IMG/VR virus record: IMGVR_UViG_3300043399_000979
Span: 1 to 49,304 of that record
Direction: 5' to 3' (one strand)
DNA from: a virus
Length of the DNA: 49,304 nt
The translations under genes and the position numbers were made by a program. Positions 1 to 8,204 of the stretch are shown here, one piece after another. The notes below the pieces were generated by a model that was given only the letters and a program-made list of their open reading frames with translations, was not told where the DNA came from and ran no database searches. How positions within the stretch are numbered: the first letter of the stretch is position 1; each line of letters begins with the position of its first letter.

Positions 1-1320
1 TAACCATTTATTCCCAATAGTATATGTTTCTATTTTTTTGGGTTCTTCTGAGCCTTCATGTGTTATAGGCGGTTCTATCAAACTTTCACTTTCATTTATA
101 ATGCTATCCCAATATAAATCTTTTACTTCTGGAAAACCATATTTTTTTGTGTTACATTCATCTAAATACAAATCTCTATTGAATACAATATCAATTTGAA
201 ACCAATTTTCATATAAAACGAAACCAGTGTTTTCAAAATCATCTAATATACCTTTCGTTGAACACCATTCATTAAAAGTTGCCCCTGTAACTTGAACAGT
301 ATCCCCGGATTGTGTTTGACAATCACCAGTTAAAGAATAAGTCCTTACGCAAATTTTTGGGTTTCCGCTATCTCCGCTAAATTTAACAGCAAAAGCATTT
401 GAAACAGAATCAAATATCGGGTCTTTTTCGCCTATTATTGATGAAGTATACCCAGATTGTGGATAAATAAAATTACAATCATTTGTATTACCAGAAGTTT
501 CACAAGCGCAAGTTTTTAAAGATTCCAAACCTTCCGTAACTCTAGTATACCCAGAATAAGGGCTACCATCTGCATAATGATAGAACTTGTTTTCAGCCCT
601 TGTTCCCATGAAAAAGAATATACCAGAATTTCCGCTATACCTTATATTAAGACCGTTGTTTTGTGGTGATACAAACCTTCTTCTTAATAAGAACTCTGCT
701 GTCCACCCTTTATTTACCCTTTCTGGGAAAACTTCATAATCATATCCAAAAAGTTTATAAAACCCTTGATAAAAACCACCTTTTAAACTTACATATGTGC
801 CAACATCATCACCATCATTTTCTGCTGTGATATTATAGGTGTAACTCCCATCATTGAATATTCTATTGTTTTCGTTGGTAAATCCGGTTATCGGTATCAT
901 TTTCATTCTTTTGTCGAATTTGTACCGATTAAATTTGTCTGTTGCCCCTGAGTATACGCCATTATAAGTTTGTATAGTAGCTCCGGTCATAACATTTACC
1001 AGACCATTATCCATCCCACAAAGTCCAATATCGCATATTTCGCTTTCTACTATATCTGGACTATCTACCCAATAATTCTTTGATACAATACTATTTTGAG
1101 TGAAACTTGTTAGGTTTTGTGAATTAAAAGAATCAACACTAGAAAAATCAAAATATATGGGCAACCTATTTCCGTCATTATAGGCCATCACTTGATTTGA
1201 AAATACTGTTTCTTCATCAAAATTCTTTTCATCAGAAGATAATGATATGTCAGTAATTTCCCTAGCCGGGAAAAGTTTTAATTTAACTAAATCGTTGCTA
1301 TTTATATTTTGATATGACAT
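1..1320 (-). CDS. Virion structural protein, probably tail/fibre type (C-terminus cut by window edge)
   Basis: An open frame starts with ATG at 1318-1320 and reads leftward for 440 codons without a stop, so the C-terminus lies outside the window. The protein is rich in Gly, Ser, Thr, Asn, Asp and aromatic residues with short beta-strand-like stretches, as in phage tail or appendage proteins. Around residues 175-205 the stretch GFYQGFYKLFGYDYEVFP, followed by GWTAEFLLRRR, resembles the concanavalin/laminin-G-like modules of large environmental phages. It contains several Cys pairs (for example CACE and DECN). It diverges from the plus-strand operon starting at 1394. The frame is certain; the role is inferred from composition and resemblance, and receptor binding is possible but not shown. 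Confidence 0.75.
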   Translation of the reverse strand, partial: MSYQNINSNDLVKLKLFPAREITDISLSSDEKNFDEETVFSNQVMAYNDGNRLPIYFDFSSVDSFNSQNLTSFTQNSIVSKNYWVDSPDIVESEICDIGLCGMDNGLVNVMTGATIQTYNGVYSGATDKFNRYKFDKRMKMIPITGFTNENNRIFNDGSYTYNITAENDGDDVGTYVSLKGGFYQGFYKLFGYDYEVFPERVNKGWTAEFLLRRRFVSPQNNGLNIRYSGNSGIFFFMGTRAENKFYHYADGSPYSGYTRVTEGLESLKTCACETSGNTNDCNFIYPQSGYTSSIIGEKDPIFDSVSNAFAVKFSGDSGNPKICVRTYSLTGDCQTQSGDTVQVTGATFNEWCSTKGILDDFENTGFVLYENWFQIDIVFNRDLYLDECNTKKYGFPEVKDLYWDSIINESESLIEPPITHEGSEEPKKIETYTIGNKWL

Positions 1321-1369
1321 ATCTACTCGTGGTTTTTCTTAAACCATCTTGAAGTAAATATTTTAAGGA

Positions 1370-1390
1370 AACAAAATATTTATAAAATAA
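1370..1390. promoter_or_regulatory. Candidate promoter element in divergent intergenic region
   Basis: The 73-base gap between the divergent starts at 1320 (minus) and 1394 (plus) contains AATATTTATA at 1376-1385, ten bases before the plus start. The same ATATTTAT core recurs before many other genes in the window. Read on the minus strand it is TATAAATA, identical to the T4 late promoter core, about 57 bases before the minus start. Either or both directions could be used; this is inference from motif recurrence. Confidence 0.4.
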
Positions 1391-1393
1391 AAA

Positions 1394-2170
1394 ATGATTA
1401 TCCCGGGTCAAGAATATTTTGAAAAGCCATATTACTTTTTTTTGAAGGAATCAAAAGAAGGGTATGTCTTATATTTTTCATCCTCTGAAACCATATTGGA
1501 AGCAAGAAGAAAAGAGAATAAAGTAAATGTACCAAAAAATAAGATTGGTTCATTAAGAAAATATATATCAAAACTTAAAGGAACTAACAAGAAGACTGGT
1601 ACAATCAAAAAGGAAATAGAAGAACTTGTTGATGCTGACGGTGCTTTTTTAAATTCAAAAGTACCCATTTTAGACCCAAATATATATCCAGAAAAAACTA
1701 TGGACCAGACGGTTGCTGCCGCAAGAATAACCAACGACCCGATAACGAGGGGATATAGGACGTATTATGGCGAATCGGTACAAGAAACAGATATGTCTAA
1801 GGCTTTTGGATATGAAGAAACCAAAGACATGGATGGTAAAGATACCTATGAATTTTTAAAGAAGAAAATGGGTATGAAACCGGATAAGGCTAAAGAAAGA
1901 ACTGAAGAATTTGGTAAAGACCCTTATGGTGATAAAGATAAAAAATCTAAATACAAAAAGAAAAAAGGTTTTGTTAGCAAAGGTACACTTTCAGAAATAA
2001 GCAGACAAAAAGCCTTTGAAATGTTAGAGGATATTGTTTTATCCAAAAAAACAAAAGAAGAAGGTGAAGAAATTTCTGATTTGTTGCGTAAACAAATTGA
2101 AAGGTTAAAAGCCAGAGCTAAAAAAGAAGGTTTGGAAATAAAAGATTTAATTTCACTACTTAGAAAATGA
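1394..2170 (+). CDS. Hypothetical lysine-rich protein
   Basis: This 258-residue protein is not recognised. The N-terminal 45 residues (starting MIIPGQEYFEKPYYFFLK) look globular and aromatic-rich. The middle and C-terminus are highly charged, with long Lys/Glu stretches (residues about 155-195 and 210-258) likely to form helices or coiled coil. ATG at 1394 follows the conserved AATATTTATA element. It overlaps the next gene by four bases (ATGA), so the two are probably translated together. It heads a run of small unknown genes and may be a virion or assembly protein, but nothing shows this directly. Confidence 0.7.
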   Translation: MIIPGQEYFEKPYYFFLKESKEGYVLYFSSSETILEARRKENKVNVPKNKIGSLRKYISKLKGTNKKTGTIKKEIEELVDADGAFLNSKVPILDPNIYPEKTMDQTVAAARITNDPITRGYRTYYGESVQETDMSKAFGYEETKDMDGKDTYEFLKKKMGMKPDKAKERTEEFGKDPYGDKDKKSKYKKKKGFVSKGTLSEISRQKAFEMLEDIVLSKKTKEEGEEISDLLRKQIERLKARAKKEGLEIKDLISLLRK

Positions 2171-2655
2171 ACAAAGATTTATATGGTAAAAACGTGATAA
2201 TACCTGATGCTATTAAAAAGCATCTAAAGGATTCATTAAACAATATAAAAGGTTTAGACCAAACGAGCGAAGGTTACAGGAGAAATATACAATTACAAAA
2301 CGCACAAACAATAGGCTACCCTCAGCTTAAAAGAATAAAAAACTTTTTTGATACATTTCAAGGGGATACCAAAGACGCCGATTTCTTATTGAACGGCGGT
2401 ATGGAGATGAAATCGTGGGTTGATACAACACTTCAAAGTATGAGGAGTGGTGTTGAAACAACAAAAAGGAATAAGAAAGAATCTGGTATGGGCAACCAAT
2501 ACATAAGACCACATGAAAAAAACAATAATGTACTAAGACCTTCAAAAAAACATTTAAAGGTAAGTCAAAGACATGAAACCAGTATTGGAAACTTACCAAG
2601 CCCTGTCATGGAACAAATTGACAGGATAAAAGAATTGATTTTAAAAAATATTTAA
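2167..2655 (+). CDS. Hypothetical protein
   Basis: 162 residues, mostly polar and predicted helical, with many Asn, Lys and Gln. No catalytic motif or membrane segment is visible. The middle (residues about 55-95) contains LKRIKNFFDTFQG and LLNGGMEMKSWVDTTL, which look like an amphipathic helical pair. It overlaps the upstream gene by an ATGA junction, and the next gene starts one base after its stop, so it belongs to the same transcript. The function is unknown; its place among small genes of a T4-like phage fits a minor structural or assembly role. Confidence 0.65.
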   Translation: MNKDLYGKNVIIPDAIKKHLKDSLNNIKGLDQTSEGYRRNIQLQNAQTIGYPQLKRIKNFFDTFQGDTKDADFLLNGGMEMKSWVDTTLQSMRSGVETTKRNKKESGMGNQYIRPHEKNNNVLRPSKKHLKVSQRHETSIGNLPSPVMEQIDRIKELILKNI

Positions 2656-2656
2656 T

Positions 2657-2950
2657 ATGCCATATGAAAACCCTGTTGATTTAACCCAAGATATCAACAA
2701 CAAACTAACAGAATATGCAAATGCCGAAAGAAGTAGGCTTTTACCAAAAAACGAATATTCAGATGATGTTTCAGAATATTCTAGTGTAAACCCTAACGCA
2801 ATAGCCGATGGTGATTCAAAAGGTCGCGGCACTGGCGTTTTTTTAGATGTTTATAATGAAAAGGCCGGTACAAGGGAGGATATTATAGAAAGAAAGGGTA
2901 TGTTAAAAATAAACAAGTGGAAATCAACAAATCAATATCCTGATTTTTAA
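2657..2950 (+). CDS. Small hypothetical protein
   Basis: 97 residues, acidic N-terminal half (NEYSDDVSEYSSVNPNAIAD) and a basic C-terminal helix ending WKSTNQYPDF. The motif GRGTGVFLDVYNEKAGT in the middle has the look of a compact phage structural protein, but no family is recognised. It starts one base after the previous stop, and its own stop overlaps the next ATG (TAATG), so it is tightly packed in the 1394-3453 operon. Confidence 0.6.
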   Translation: MPYENPVDLTQDINNKLTEYANAERSRLLPKNEYSDDVSEYSSVNPNAIADGDSKGRGTGVFLDVYNEKAGTREDIIERKGMLKINKWKSTNQYPDF

Positions 2951-3453
2951 TGAAGTTAACAAAATTATTAGAAAGCCTTATAATAGAAACCGCTTCTTAT
3001 GGGGATATATACAACTCCATAAAAGATAGGCAGGTTTTAGTTATTTATTATGACGGTGACGAACCGGGCGGTAAGGGCGAACGAGTTATTGAACCTGTTG
3101 CGTTGGGTGAAAGTACTGCCGGAAATAAAGTTTTAAGGGCTTGGGATTATGAAGGTGCGTCCCATTCTGCTTATATAGGTGAAAAACCATTGCCCGGATG
3201 GAGGATGTTTAGATTAGATAAAATTTTGTTTATGAAACAAGCCGGATATACTTTTGATACACCAAGACCCAATTATAATCCTACAGGGGATAGAAAAATG
3301 ACAAAAGTATATATAAACGCAAATTTTGCCACGCCAACGCCAGAACCACAGGCAGAACCAGAAACGACAAAAGCACCTGAAGAACCGACACAAAGTTGGA
3401 TTGATAGAGTTAAAAATAAATTTAAAGGCTTCTTTAGTAGATTCAAAAAGTAA
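2950..3453 (+). CDS. WYL-like domain protein with N-terminal LIIE tag
   Basis: 167 residues. Residues about 28-97 match the outline of a WYL domain: strand VLVIYYDGD, then RVIEPVALG, then VLRAWDYEG, then GWRMFRLDKIL. WYL domains are SH3/Sm-like folds that bind nucleic acid or nucleotide ligands, usually in regulators of defence systems. There is no helix-turn-helix here, so this is a bare WYL module. The N-terminus MKLTKLLESLIIE has the (L/I)-x-E ending shared by other accessory proteins in the window, a possible prohead-protease site after residue 13. The C-terminus has a Pro/Glu-rich linker followed by a Lys-rich helix (WIDRVKNKFKGFFSRFKK). The WYL assignment is moderate; a packaged or injected role is inference. 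Confidence 0.65.
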   Translation: MKLTKLLESLIIETASYGDIYNSIKDRQVLVIYYDGDEPGGKGERVIEPVALGESTAGNKVLRAWDYEGASHSAYIGEKPLPGWRMFRLDKILFMKQAGYTFDTPRPNYNPTGDRKMTKVYINANFATPTPEPQAEPETTKAPEEPTQSWIDRVKNKFKGFFSRFKK

Positions 3454-3501
3454 GAAACATTTAAAATATTTTTTTTCTAACTATTTTAATATTAAAAAAT
3501 T

Positions 3502-4041
3502 ATGAGTACTGATTTATTAGAAAAGTTGAAAATTTCAAAAGCCATAATGGACAAACATGATTCAATGGGTAGGGTCAATAGAGGCGCAACCCCCCAGTTG
3601 GATAATTTTGACGTCCCTCAAGCTGTATATAATATCCCACAGAATATTTCGGAATCAAATATCAACATAACCAAGCCAATGGGTTCGCCAAGTGTGGATG
3701 CCATACAGAATTCAAGACTTCCAGATTCAATTAAAAAGTTGATGTTGGAACACCCCATAAACACACCAGAACCAAATACATCTGTATTATCTGACGAATT
3801 AATAGAGAAGGCTTCAAAACTAATGGGTACCAATAAGCAAAAACCACCGCAAGTATCCGAGCAAAAAAACATTGAATATGGTAATATCCAACCCATCATA
3901 GAGCAAACAATAAAGAAAGTATTAAAAGAGAATGGTTTGTTAATTGAAAGTGTTGAAAAGTCAGATGAATTATTTTCTTTCCGGGTTGGAAACCACGTAT
4001 TTGAAGGTAAGATAACCAAAATAAAAAAGCTGAAAGGCTAG
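3502..4041 (+). CDS. Hypothetical protein with long disordered N-terminus
   Basis: 179 residues. Residues 1-130 are Pro, Asn, Ser and Gln rich and probably disordered. The last 45 residues form a compact-looking end: a helix PIIEQTIKKVLKENGLL followed by strands ELFSFRVGNHVFEGKITKIKK. This arrangement suggests a small folded C-terminal module on a flexible linker, as in a virion assembly protein. The ATG at 3502 follows a 48-base AT-rich gap. No family is recognised. Confidence 0.65.
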   Translation: MSTDLLEKLKISKAIMDKHDSMGRVNRGATPQLDNFDVPQAVYNIPQNISESNINITKPMGSPSVDAIQNSRLPDSIKKLMLEHPINTPEPNTSVLSDELIEKASKLMGTNKQKPPQVSEQKNIEYGNIQPIIEQTIKKVLKENGLLIESVEKSDELFSFRVGNHVFEGKITKIKKLKG

Positions 4042-4104
4042 GTTAACTTTTAACTATTTATTTTTTTCATTTTAAATTTATGTTGTTGACATAAATAATT
4101 TTTA
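4042..4104 (+). promoter_or_regulatory. Candidate promoter region before the glycosyltransferase operon
   Basis: This 63-base gap separates the small-gene operon from the glycan region. It contains TTGTTGACATAAATAATT just before the ATG at 4105; CATAAATA is one base from the T4 late promoter core TATAAATA. A weak inverted repeat (GTTAA and TTAAC) followed by a T-rich tract near 4042-4068 could act as a terminator. Both readings are tentative. Confidence 0.25.
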
Positions 4105-5319
4105 ATGTCAAAAATAAATGTTTTGGTTTTACCTTCTGACCATTCTGGTGTTGGTAAATTCCGTTCGGTTGACCCGCACATATGCTTACAAAACGAGTTT
4201 CCCGAAGATTTTCATGTTGACATAGACTATAACCCAGATTTAGATAACGATAATTTTTGGAAGAAGTATCAAATAGTTGCTTTTCACAGAAATATAGGGC
4301 AAGATTTTGATAAAGGCAATAAAATGATTCACAAACTGAATGCCATGGGTATTGTTACAGTATGTGATATTGACGATTATTGGATGCCGAACAAAGACCA
4401 CCCAATATACGACATTATAAAATTGCATAAAATCAATGAGAAAATTGTTGAAAACTTAAAAGCGTCAAAATATGTAACAACAACAACTGAACTATTTGCT
4501 GACGTTATCAAACACCACAACAAAAATGTTATTGTGTTCCCAAACGCAATAGACCCAAGGGAAGCTCAATTCAAAGAAAATACGCTACCTTCCGAAAGGG
4601 TTAGGATTGGATGGTTGGGCGGTAGTTCACACCTGAAAGACTTACAACTTTTGGATAAGTCTTTTTCTAAACTAACAAGTTTCAACAAAAGGGCGCAATT
4701 TGTTTTATGTGGTTTTGATACCAGAGGCAGCGTTACCGAAATAAATAAAGATACCGGAGAGCAACGGGTAAGAAACATCAAACCAGAGGAAACTGTTTGG
4801 GTTTCTTATGAAAAAATATTCACACAAAACTATAAAAATTTAACACCCGAATATATTGATTTTTTAAGGTCTTTTAGACAAGAACCTTATGCTAATGAAG
4901 AAAGCGAACCATACGTTAGGGTTTGGACAAAACCCGTTACATCTTACGCCAAAAATTATTCTAGGTTTGACATATCTTTGGCTCCCATAAAAGATAATAT
5001 TTTTAACAGGGTTAAGTCGCAACTAAAAGTTATTGAATCTGGTTTCTATAAAAAAGCGTTAATCGCCTCTAAAGTTGGACCTTATACCATTGATTTGAAA
5101 AATTCTTTAGATAAGGGAAACTTTACCGATGGTAATGCGTTATTAGTAGATGATGAAAAATCTAACTTAGATTGGGCAAAATATATTGAAAAATTGATAA
5201 AAAACCCTAACTTTGTGGTAGATTTGGGTGAAAGGTTATACGAAACGGTAAAAGATAAATACGATTTAAGAAACGTAACTAAAAATAGAGCAGAATTTTA
5301 TAAACAAATTAAATTTTAA
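4105..5319 (+). CDS. GT-B fold glycosyltransferase (GT4-like)
   Basis: 404 residues with the two-lobed GT-B layout. The N-terminal lobe (1-150) has Rossmann-like strands ending in CDIDDYW at 87-93, and the C-terminal lobe begins near RIGWLGGSSHLKDL at 167-180, the typical position of the nucleotide-sugar domain. The motif SRFDISLAPIKDN and the later KVIESGFYKKALIASKVGPY match the donor-site region of GT4-type enzymes. It should transfer a sugar from a nucleotide-sugar donor; donor and acceptor cannot be read from the sequence. It is separated from the main glycan cassette by the exonuclease and dUTPase genes and may share targets with the glycosyltransferases at 16405 and 17454. Confidence 0.85.
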   Translation: MSKINVLVLPSDHSGVGKFRSVDPHICLQNEFPEDFHVDIDYNPDLDNDNFWKKYQIVAFHRNIGQDFDKGNKMIHKLNAMGIVTVCDIDDYWMPNKDHPIYDIIKLHKINEKIVENLKASKYVTTTTELFADVIKHHNKNVIVFPNAIDPREAQFKENTLPSERVRIGWLGGSSHLKDLQLLDKSFSKLTSFNKRAQFVLCGFDTRGSVTEINKDTGEQRVRNIKPEETVWVSYEKIFTQNYKNLTPEYIDFLRSFRQEPYANEESEPYVRVWTKPVTSYAKNYSRFDISLAPIKDNIFNRVKSQLKVIESGFYKKALIASKVGPYTIDLKNSLDKGNFTDGNALLVDDEKSNLDWAKYIEKLIKNPNFVVDLGERLYETVKDKYDLRNVTKNRAEFYKQIKF

Positions 5320-5323
5320 AACA

Positions 5324-6028
5324 ATGATTAAGAAACAATTAGACAAGATGCTGTTCATAGACATCGAAACAGCAGGGGGTTACAAAGACCTTGAAACCCT
5401 CAAAAAAGAAAACCCAACACTAGCAACCATCTTTTCTAGATACCAATACTGGTTTAAAGATAGGTTTTCAGACATTGAAAATTCAGACGAAGAAACTGTT
5501 TATCTTAAAAAGTCTGCATTGATTCCTGAATTTGGTAGGATTGTATGTGTTTCATTCGGCCTAATGAAAGATTCAGAGTTTAAGGTATCTTCTTATTATG
5601 GCTATAATGAAAAGGATATCCTTGTAAAACTTCAAAAACTACTGAAAAGGGCAGAGGAACTGGATATGTTTTTGGTTGGCCATAACATAGAAAAGTTTGA
5701 TGCGCACTACATTTCCACACGAATGGTCATAAACGGTATTGAACCACCTAAAATCCTTCCTGACGAGAACAGCAAACCGTGGGAGACAAAACTTTTGGAT
5801 ACAAAAAAGATATGGCAAAGAAGCCAGTATAACTCCTTATCTTCTTTGGATTTACTTTGTACTGTTTTGGATGTTGATTCACCAAAGGTGGGTGAAGTGG
5901 TAGGGGATATGGTACATGAGAACTTTTGGAAGTATACAGATTATTCCATGCAAGAAATTGTTGAATATTGTGAAAGGGATGTTGTTGCAGTTCGCGACAT
6001 TGTTGTTAAACTTCAAAACTTAAAATAA
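5324..6028 (+). CDS. DnaQ-like 3'-5' exonuclease (DNA polymerase B exo2-like)
   Basis: 234 residues with all three DEDD exonuclease motifs: Exo I FIDIET (Asp13, Glu15), Exo II GHNIEKFD (119-126, Asp126) and Exo III EYCERD (Tyr215, Asp219), the last of the DEDDy type. The layout resembles the stand-alone 3'-5' exonucleases related to the PolB proofreading domain. The likely role is 3' end trimming or proofreading during phage replication. The start lies four bases after the previous stop, and the stop overlaps the dUTPase start (TAATG), so the two DNA-metabolism genes are coupled. The motifs are clear; the exact partner polymerase is not in the window. Confidence 0.9.
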   Translation: MIKKQLDKMLFIDIETAGGYKDLETLKKENPTLATIFSRYQYWFKDRFSDIENSDEETVYLKKSALIPEFGRIVCVSFGLMKDSEFKVSSYYGYNEKDILVKLQKLLKRAEELDMFLVGHNIEKFDAHYISTRMVINGIEPPKILPDENSKPWETKLLDTKKIWQRSQYNSLSSLDLLCTVLDVDSPKVGEVVGDMVHENFWKYTDYSMQEIVEYCERDVVAVRDIVVKLQNLK

Positions 6029-6579
6029 TGGAAAATTTTAATGAAACAGATGATGAAAAAGTAATCGAAAACTTTTTTAATTCCATAGAAAGTTCTTTTT
6101 CAAAAATGGAAGATGATTTTTTCGATTCTTACAACAGGGTAAACTTGGAATTCTTCAAAGCGCACCCAGACGCCAAAAAACCTGAATATTGTTATAATAC
6201 CGATTCTGGTTTTGACCTTTATTCAGTCGAAGATGATTTTATCCTTAAACCTATGGAAAGGAAAGGAGTTAGGACTGGGCTACATTTCAATATCCCAAAT
6301 GGATATGAAATTCAAGTTCGGCCAAAATCTGGTCTGGCATTGAAACACGGCATTTCTATCGTTAACTCGCCGGGTACTGTGGATAACGGATATACTGGTG
6401 AGGTTCTGGCTGTTCTTATAAACCTATCCACAGAGGATTATAAAGTGGTTAAAGGTTCAAAAATTGCACAAGGCGTTGTTTGTCCGGTCATGTGTGGTAA
6501 ACATGTGAATATCTTACCTCTAACAGAGGTTCCCGTCAAAAATCGCGGCGATAACGGTTTCGGTTCAACTGGATTATAA
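6028..6579 (+). CDS. dut: dUTPase (dUTP diphosphatase)
   Basis: 183 residues. It hydrolyses dUTP to dUMP and pyrophosphate, keeping uracil out of phage DNA and feeding dTMP synthesis. All five motifs of trimeric dUTPases are present: DSGFDLYS (59-66), RPKSGLA (98-104), GTVDNGYTGEV (116-126, catalytic Asp with Tyr), KGSKIAQGV (142-150) and RGDNGFGSTG (173-182). An acidic N-terminal extension of about 50 residues, absent from minimal dUTPases, precedes the catalytic core. The start overlaps the exonuclease stop, and the stop overlaps the next glycosyltransferase start. Confidence 0.96.
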   Translation: MENFNETDDEKVIENFFNSIESSFSKMEDDFFDSYNRVNLEFFKAHPDAKKPEYCYNTDSGFDLYSVEDDFILKPMERKGVRTGLHFNIPNGYEIQVRPKSGLALKHGISIVNSPGTVDNGYTGEVLAVLINLSTEDYKVVKGSKIAQGVVCPVMCGKHVNILPLTEVPVKNRGDNGFGSTGL

Positions 6580-8204
6580 TGATAACCATAGCTTATTCTA
6601 CGAGGTCTAAAAATGATACTTTTAAGAAACATTTATTAGATACTGTTGGTATAAAAAATGTCGAAATAATTGAAACAGTAAACAATGGTAATAAATCATT
6701 GACTGAAGTTTACAACAACGTTTTAGAACTGGCTAAAAATGATATCGTCGTGCTTTGTCACGACGATATTTTTTTTGATACTAAAAGTTGGGGTTTTAAA
6801 TTATTAAAACATTTTGAAAAAACAGATTTTGGTATTTTAGGTGTTGCGGGGACAACTCACTTGTTAGAAAGTGGAACTTGGTGGGAGAATAGGAATAAAA
6901 TGCTTGGTATTGTCGGTCATCAACAAGGAGACAAGAAATGGGTCTCAAAATATTCCACATCTTTGGGTAATGATATTGAAGAAGTTGTTATAGTTGACGG
7001 TCTTTTCATTGCCGTTAATAAAAAATTGATAAAAAATAAATTCAACGAAGATTTTAAAAATTTTCATTTCTATGATTTATCTTTTTGTTTAGATAATTTT
7101 TTGTCTGGATGTAAAATAGGTGTTATATATAATATAAACATAACCCACCTATCCATAGGTATAACCAATCAAAAATGGGAGGAAAATAGGCGACAATTCA
7201 TAGAAACATATAAAGATGTTTTACCCGTTAAATTACCTTTCAATTGGAAGCGAAAGCCTAAAGTATTGATTTCATGTTTAAGTTTCAAAAACTTAACTGG
7301 CTCTGAATTATATGTTTATGAACTATCTAAAGAACTCATAAAAATTGGATGGGAAGTTTATATTCTTTCAAATATAGGAAACCCACTACAAAGAATGGCA
7401 GAAAAAAATGGGGTGAAATGTTTTGAGTTAAAATCTCCTCCGGGTTATAAGATGGGAGACGGTGTTTGGTCTATTCAAACAGAAAAGGGTTTTGAGAAAT
7501 CACAACCTAATGTATTATATGCTGATAAACCAGTACATTTTGACATAATACACACCCAACATAAACCCATTACCGATTTTATACTTAGGTTATATCCTAA
7601 CATACCTAAAATTGCCACAATACACTCTGAAATAATAAATCTTGAAGAACCAGTAAAAGACAATAGTATAAAGAATTACATAGCCATAAGACAAAGCATA
7701 AAAGATTACATTCAAGAAAAAATAAACATAGAAGAAGATAAAATATCCATAATATATAATCCCATTGATAATGGAAGGTTCAATAATGAAAAAACAAAAG
7801 ATAATGGGTATTATTTATTTGTGGGGACTATTGATTATCTAAGGATAAACTCGATAAAAGACATAATTGAAAAATCAGAAGTAGAGGGTAGGAAAGTTTT
7901 AATAATAGGAGAGGATAGCAATGGCTATTTAAAAAACATAGATAATAAAAATTTTGAGCATATAAATTCGACTTGGGATAATTTACCCAAATACGTTAAA
8001 GAATGTTATAAAGTTGTTGGCATAAAAATGGGTAGGACTACCATAGAAGGTTGGTTGTGTGGCAAGACAGCGATAATCTACGATGTTGATGAATCTGGAA
8101 ACATTATATCAATATCTGAAGAAAATCCACCATTGGATTTATCTGTTTATCGGGGAGAAAATGTGGCAATGCAATTAAATGAAATATATATTAAAAACAT
8201 ATGA
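6579..8204 (+). CDS. Two-domain glycosyltransferase: GT2-like GT-A plus GT4-like GT-B
   Basis: 541 residues. Residues 1-215 form a GT-A domain of the family-2-like type: N-terminal strand TIAYSTRS, a DxD-like metal site in LCHDDIFFD (59-67), and HFYDLSFCLDNFLSG around 163-177. Residues 227-541 form a GT-B unit: KVLISCLSFKNLTGSELYVYELS, then IIHTQHKP, then YNPIDNGRF and YLFVGTIDYLR, with VGIKMGRTTIEGWLCGKTAIIYD as the donor-site region. The fusion suggests two successive sugar additions. It opens the core glycan cassette. A perfect terminator-like hairpin lies inside the gene at 6742-6776 and is listed separately. Confidence 0.88.
   Translation: MITIAYSTRSKNDTFKKHLLDTVGIKNVEIIETVNNGNKSLTEVYNNVLELAKNDIVVLCHDDIFFDTKSWGFKLLKHFEKTDFGILGVAGTTHLLESGTWWENRNKMLGIVGHQQGDKKWVSKYSTSLGNDIEEVVIVDGLFIAVNKKLIKNKFNEDFKNFHFYDLSFCLDNFLSGCKIGVIYNINITHLSIGITNQKWEENRRQFIETYKDVLPVKLPFNWKRKPKVLISCLSFKNLTGSELYVYELSKELIKIGWEVYILSNIGNPLQRMAEKNGVKCFELKSPPGYKMGDGVWSIQTEKGFEKSQPNVLYADKPVHFDIIHTQHKPITDFILRLYPNIPKIATIHSEIINLEEPVKDNSIKNYIAIRQSIKDYIQEKINIEEDKISIIYNPIDNGRFNNEKTKDNGYYLFVGTIDYLRINSIKDIIEKSEVEGRKVLIIGEDSNGYLKNIDNKNFEHINSTWDNLPKYVKECYKVVGIKMGRTTIEGWLCGKTAIIYDVDESGNIISISEENPPLDLSVYRGENVAMQLNEIYIKNI
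6742..6776 (+). terminator. Terminator-like hairpin inside a coding sequence
   Basis: An 11-base perfect stem (ATATCGTCGTG at 6742-6752 and CACGACGATAT at 6759-6769) with a six-base loop is followed directly by eight T residues (6769-6776, counting the last stem base). This is the form of an intrinsic terminator on the plus strand, but it lies within codons 55-66 of the glycosyltransferase, encoding DIVVLCHDDIFF. It could act as a polarity or attenuation site for the glycan cassette when translation lags, or be an accident of codon choice around the DxD motif. No activity is shown. Confidence 0.5.
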
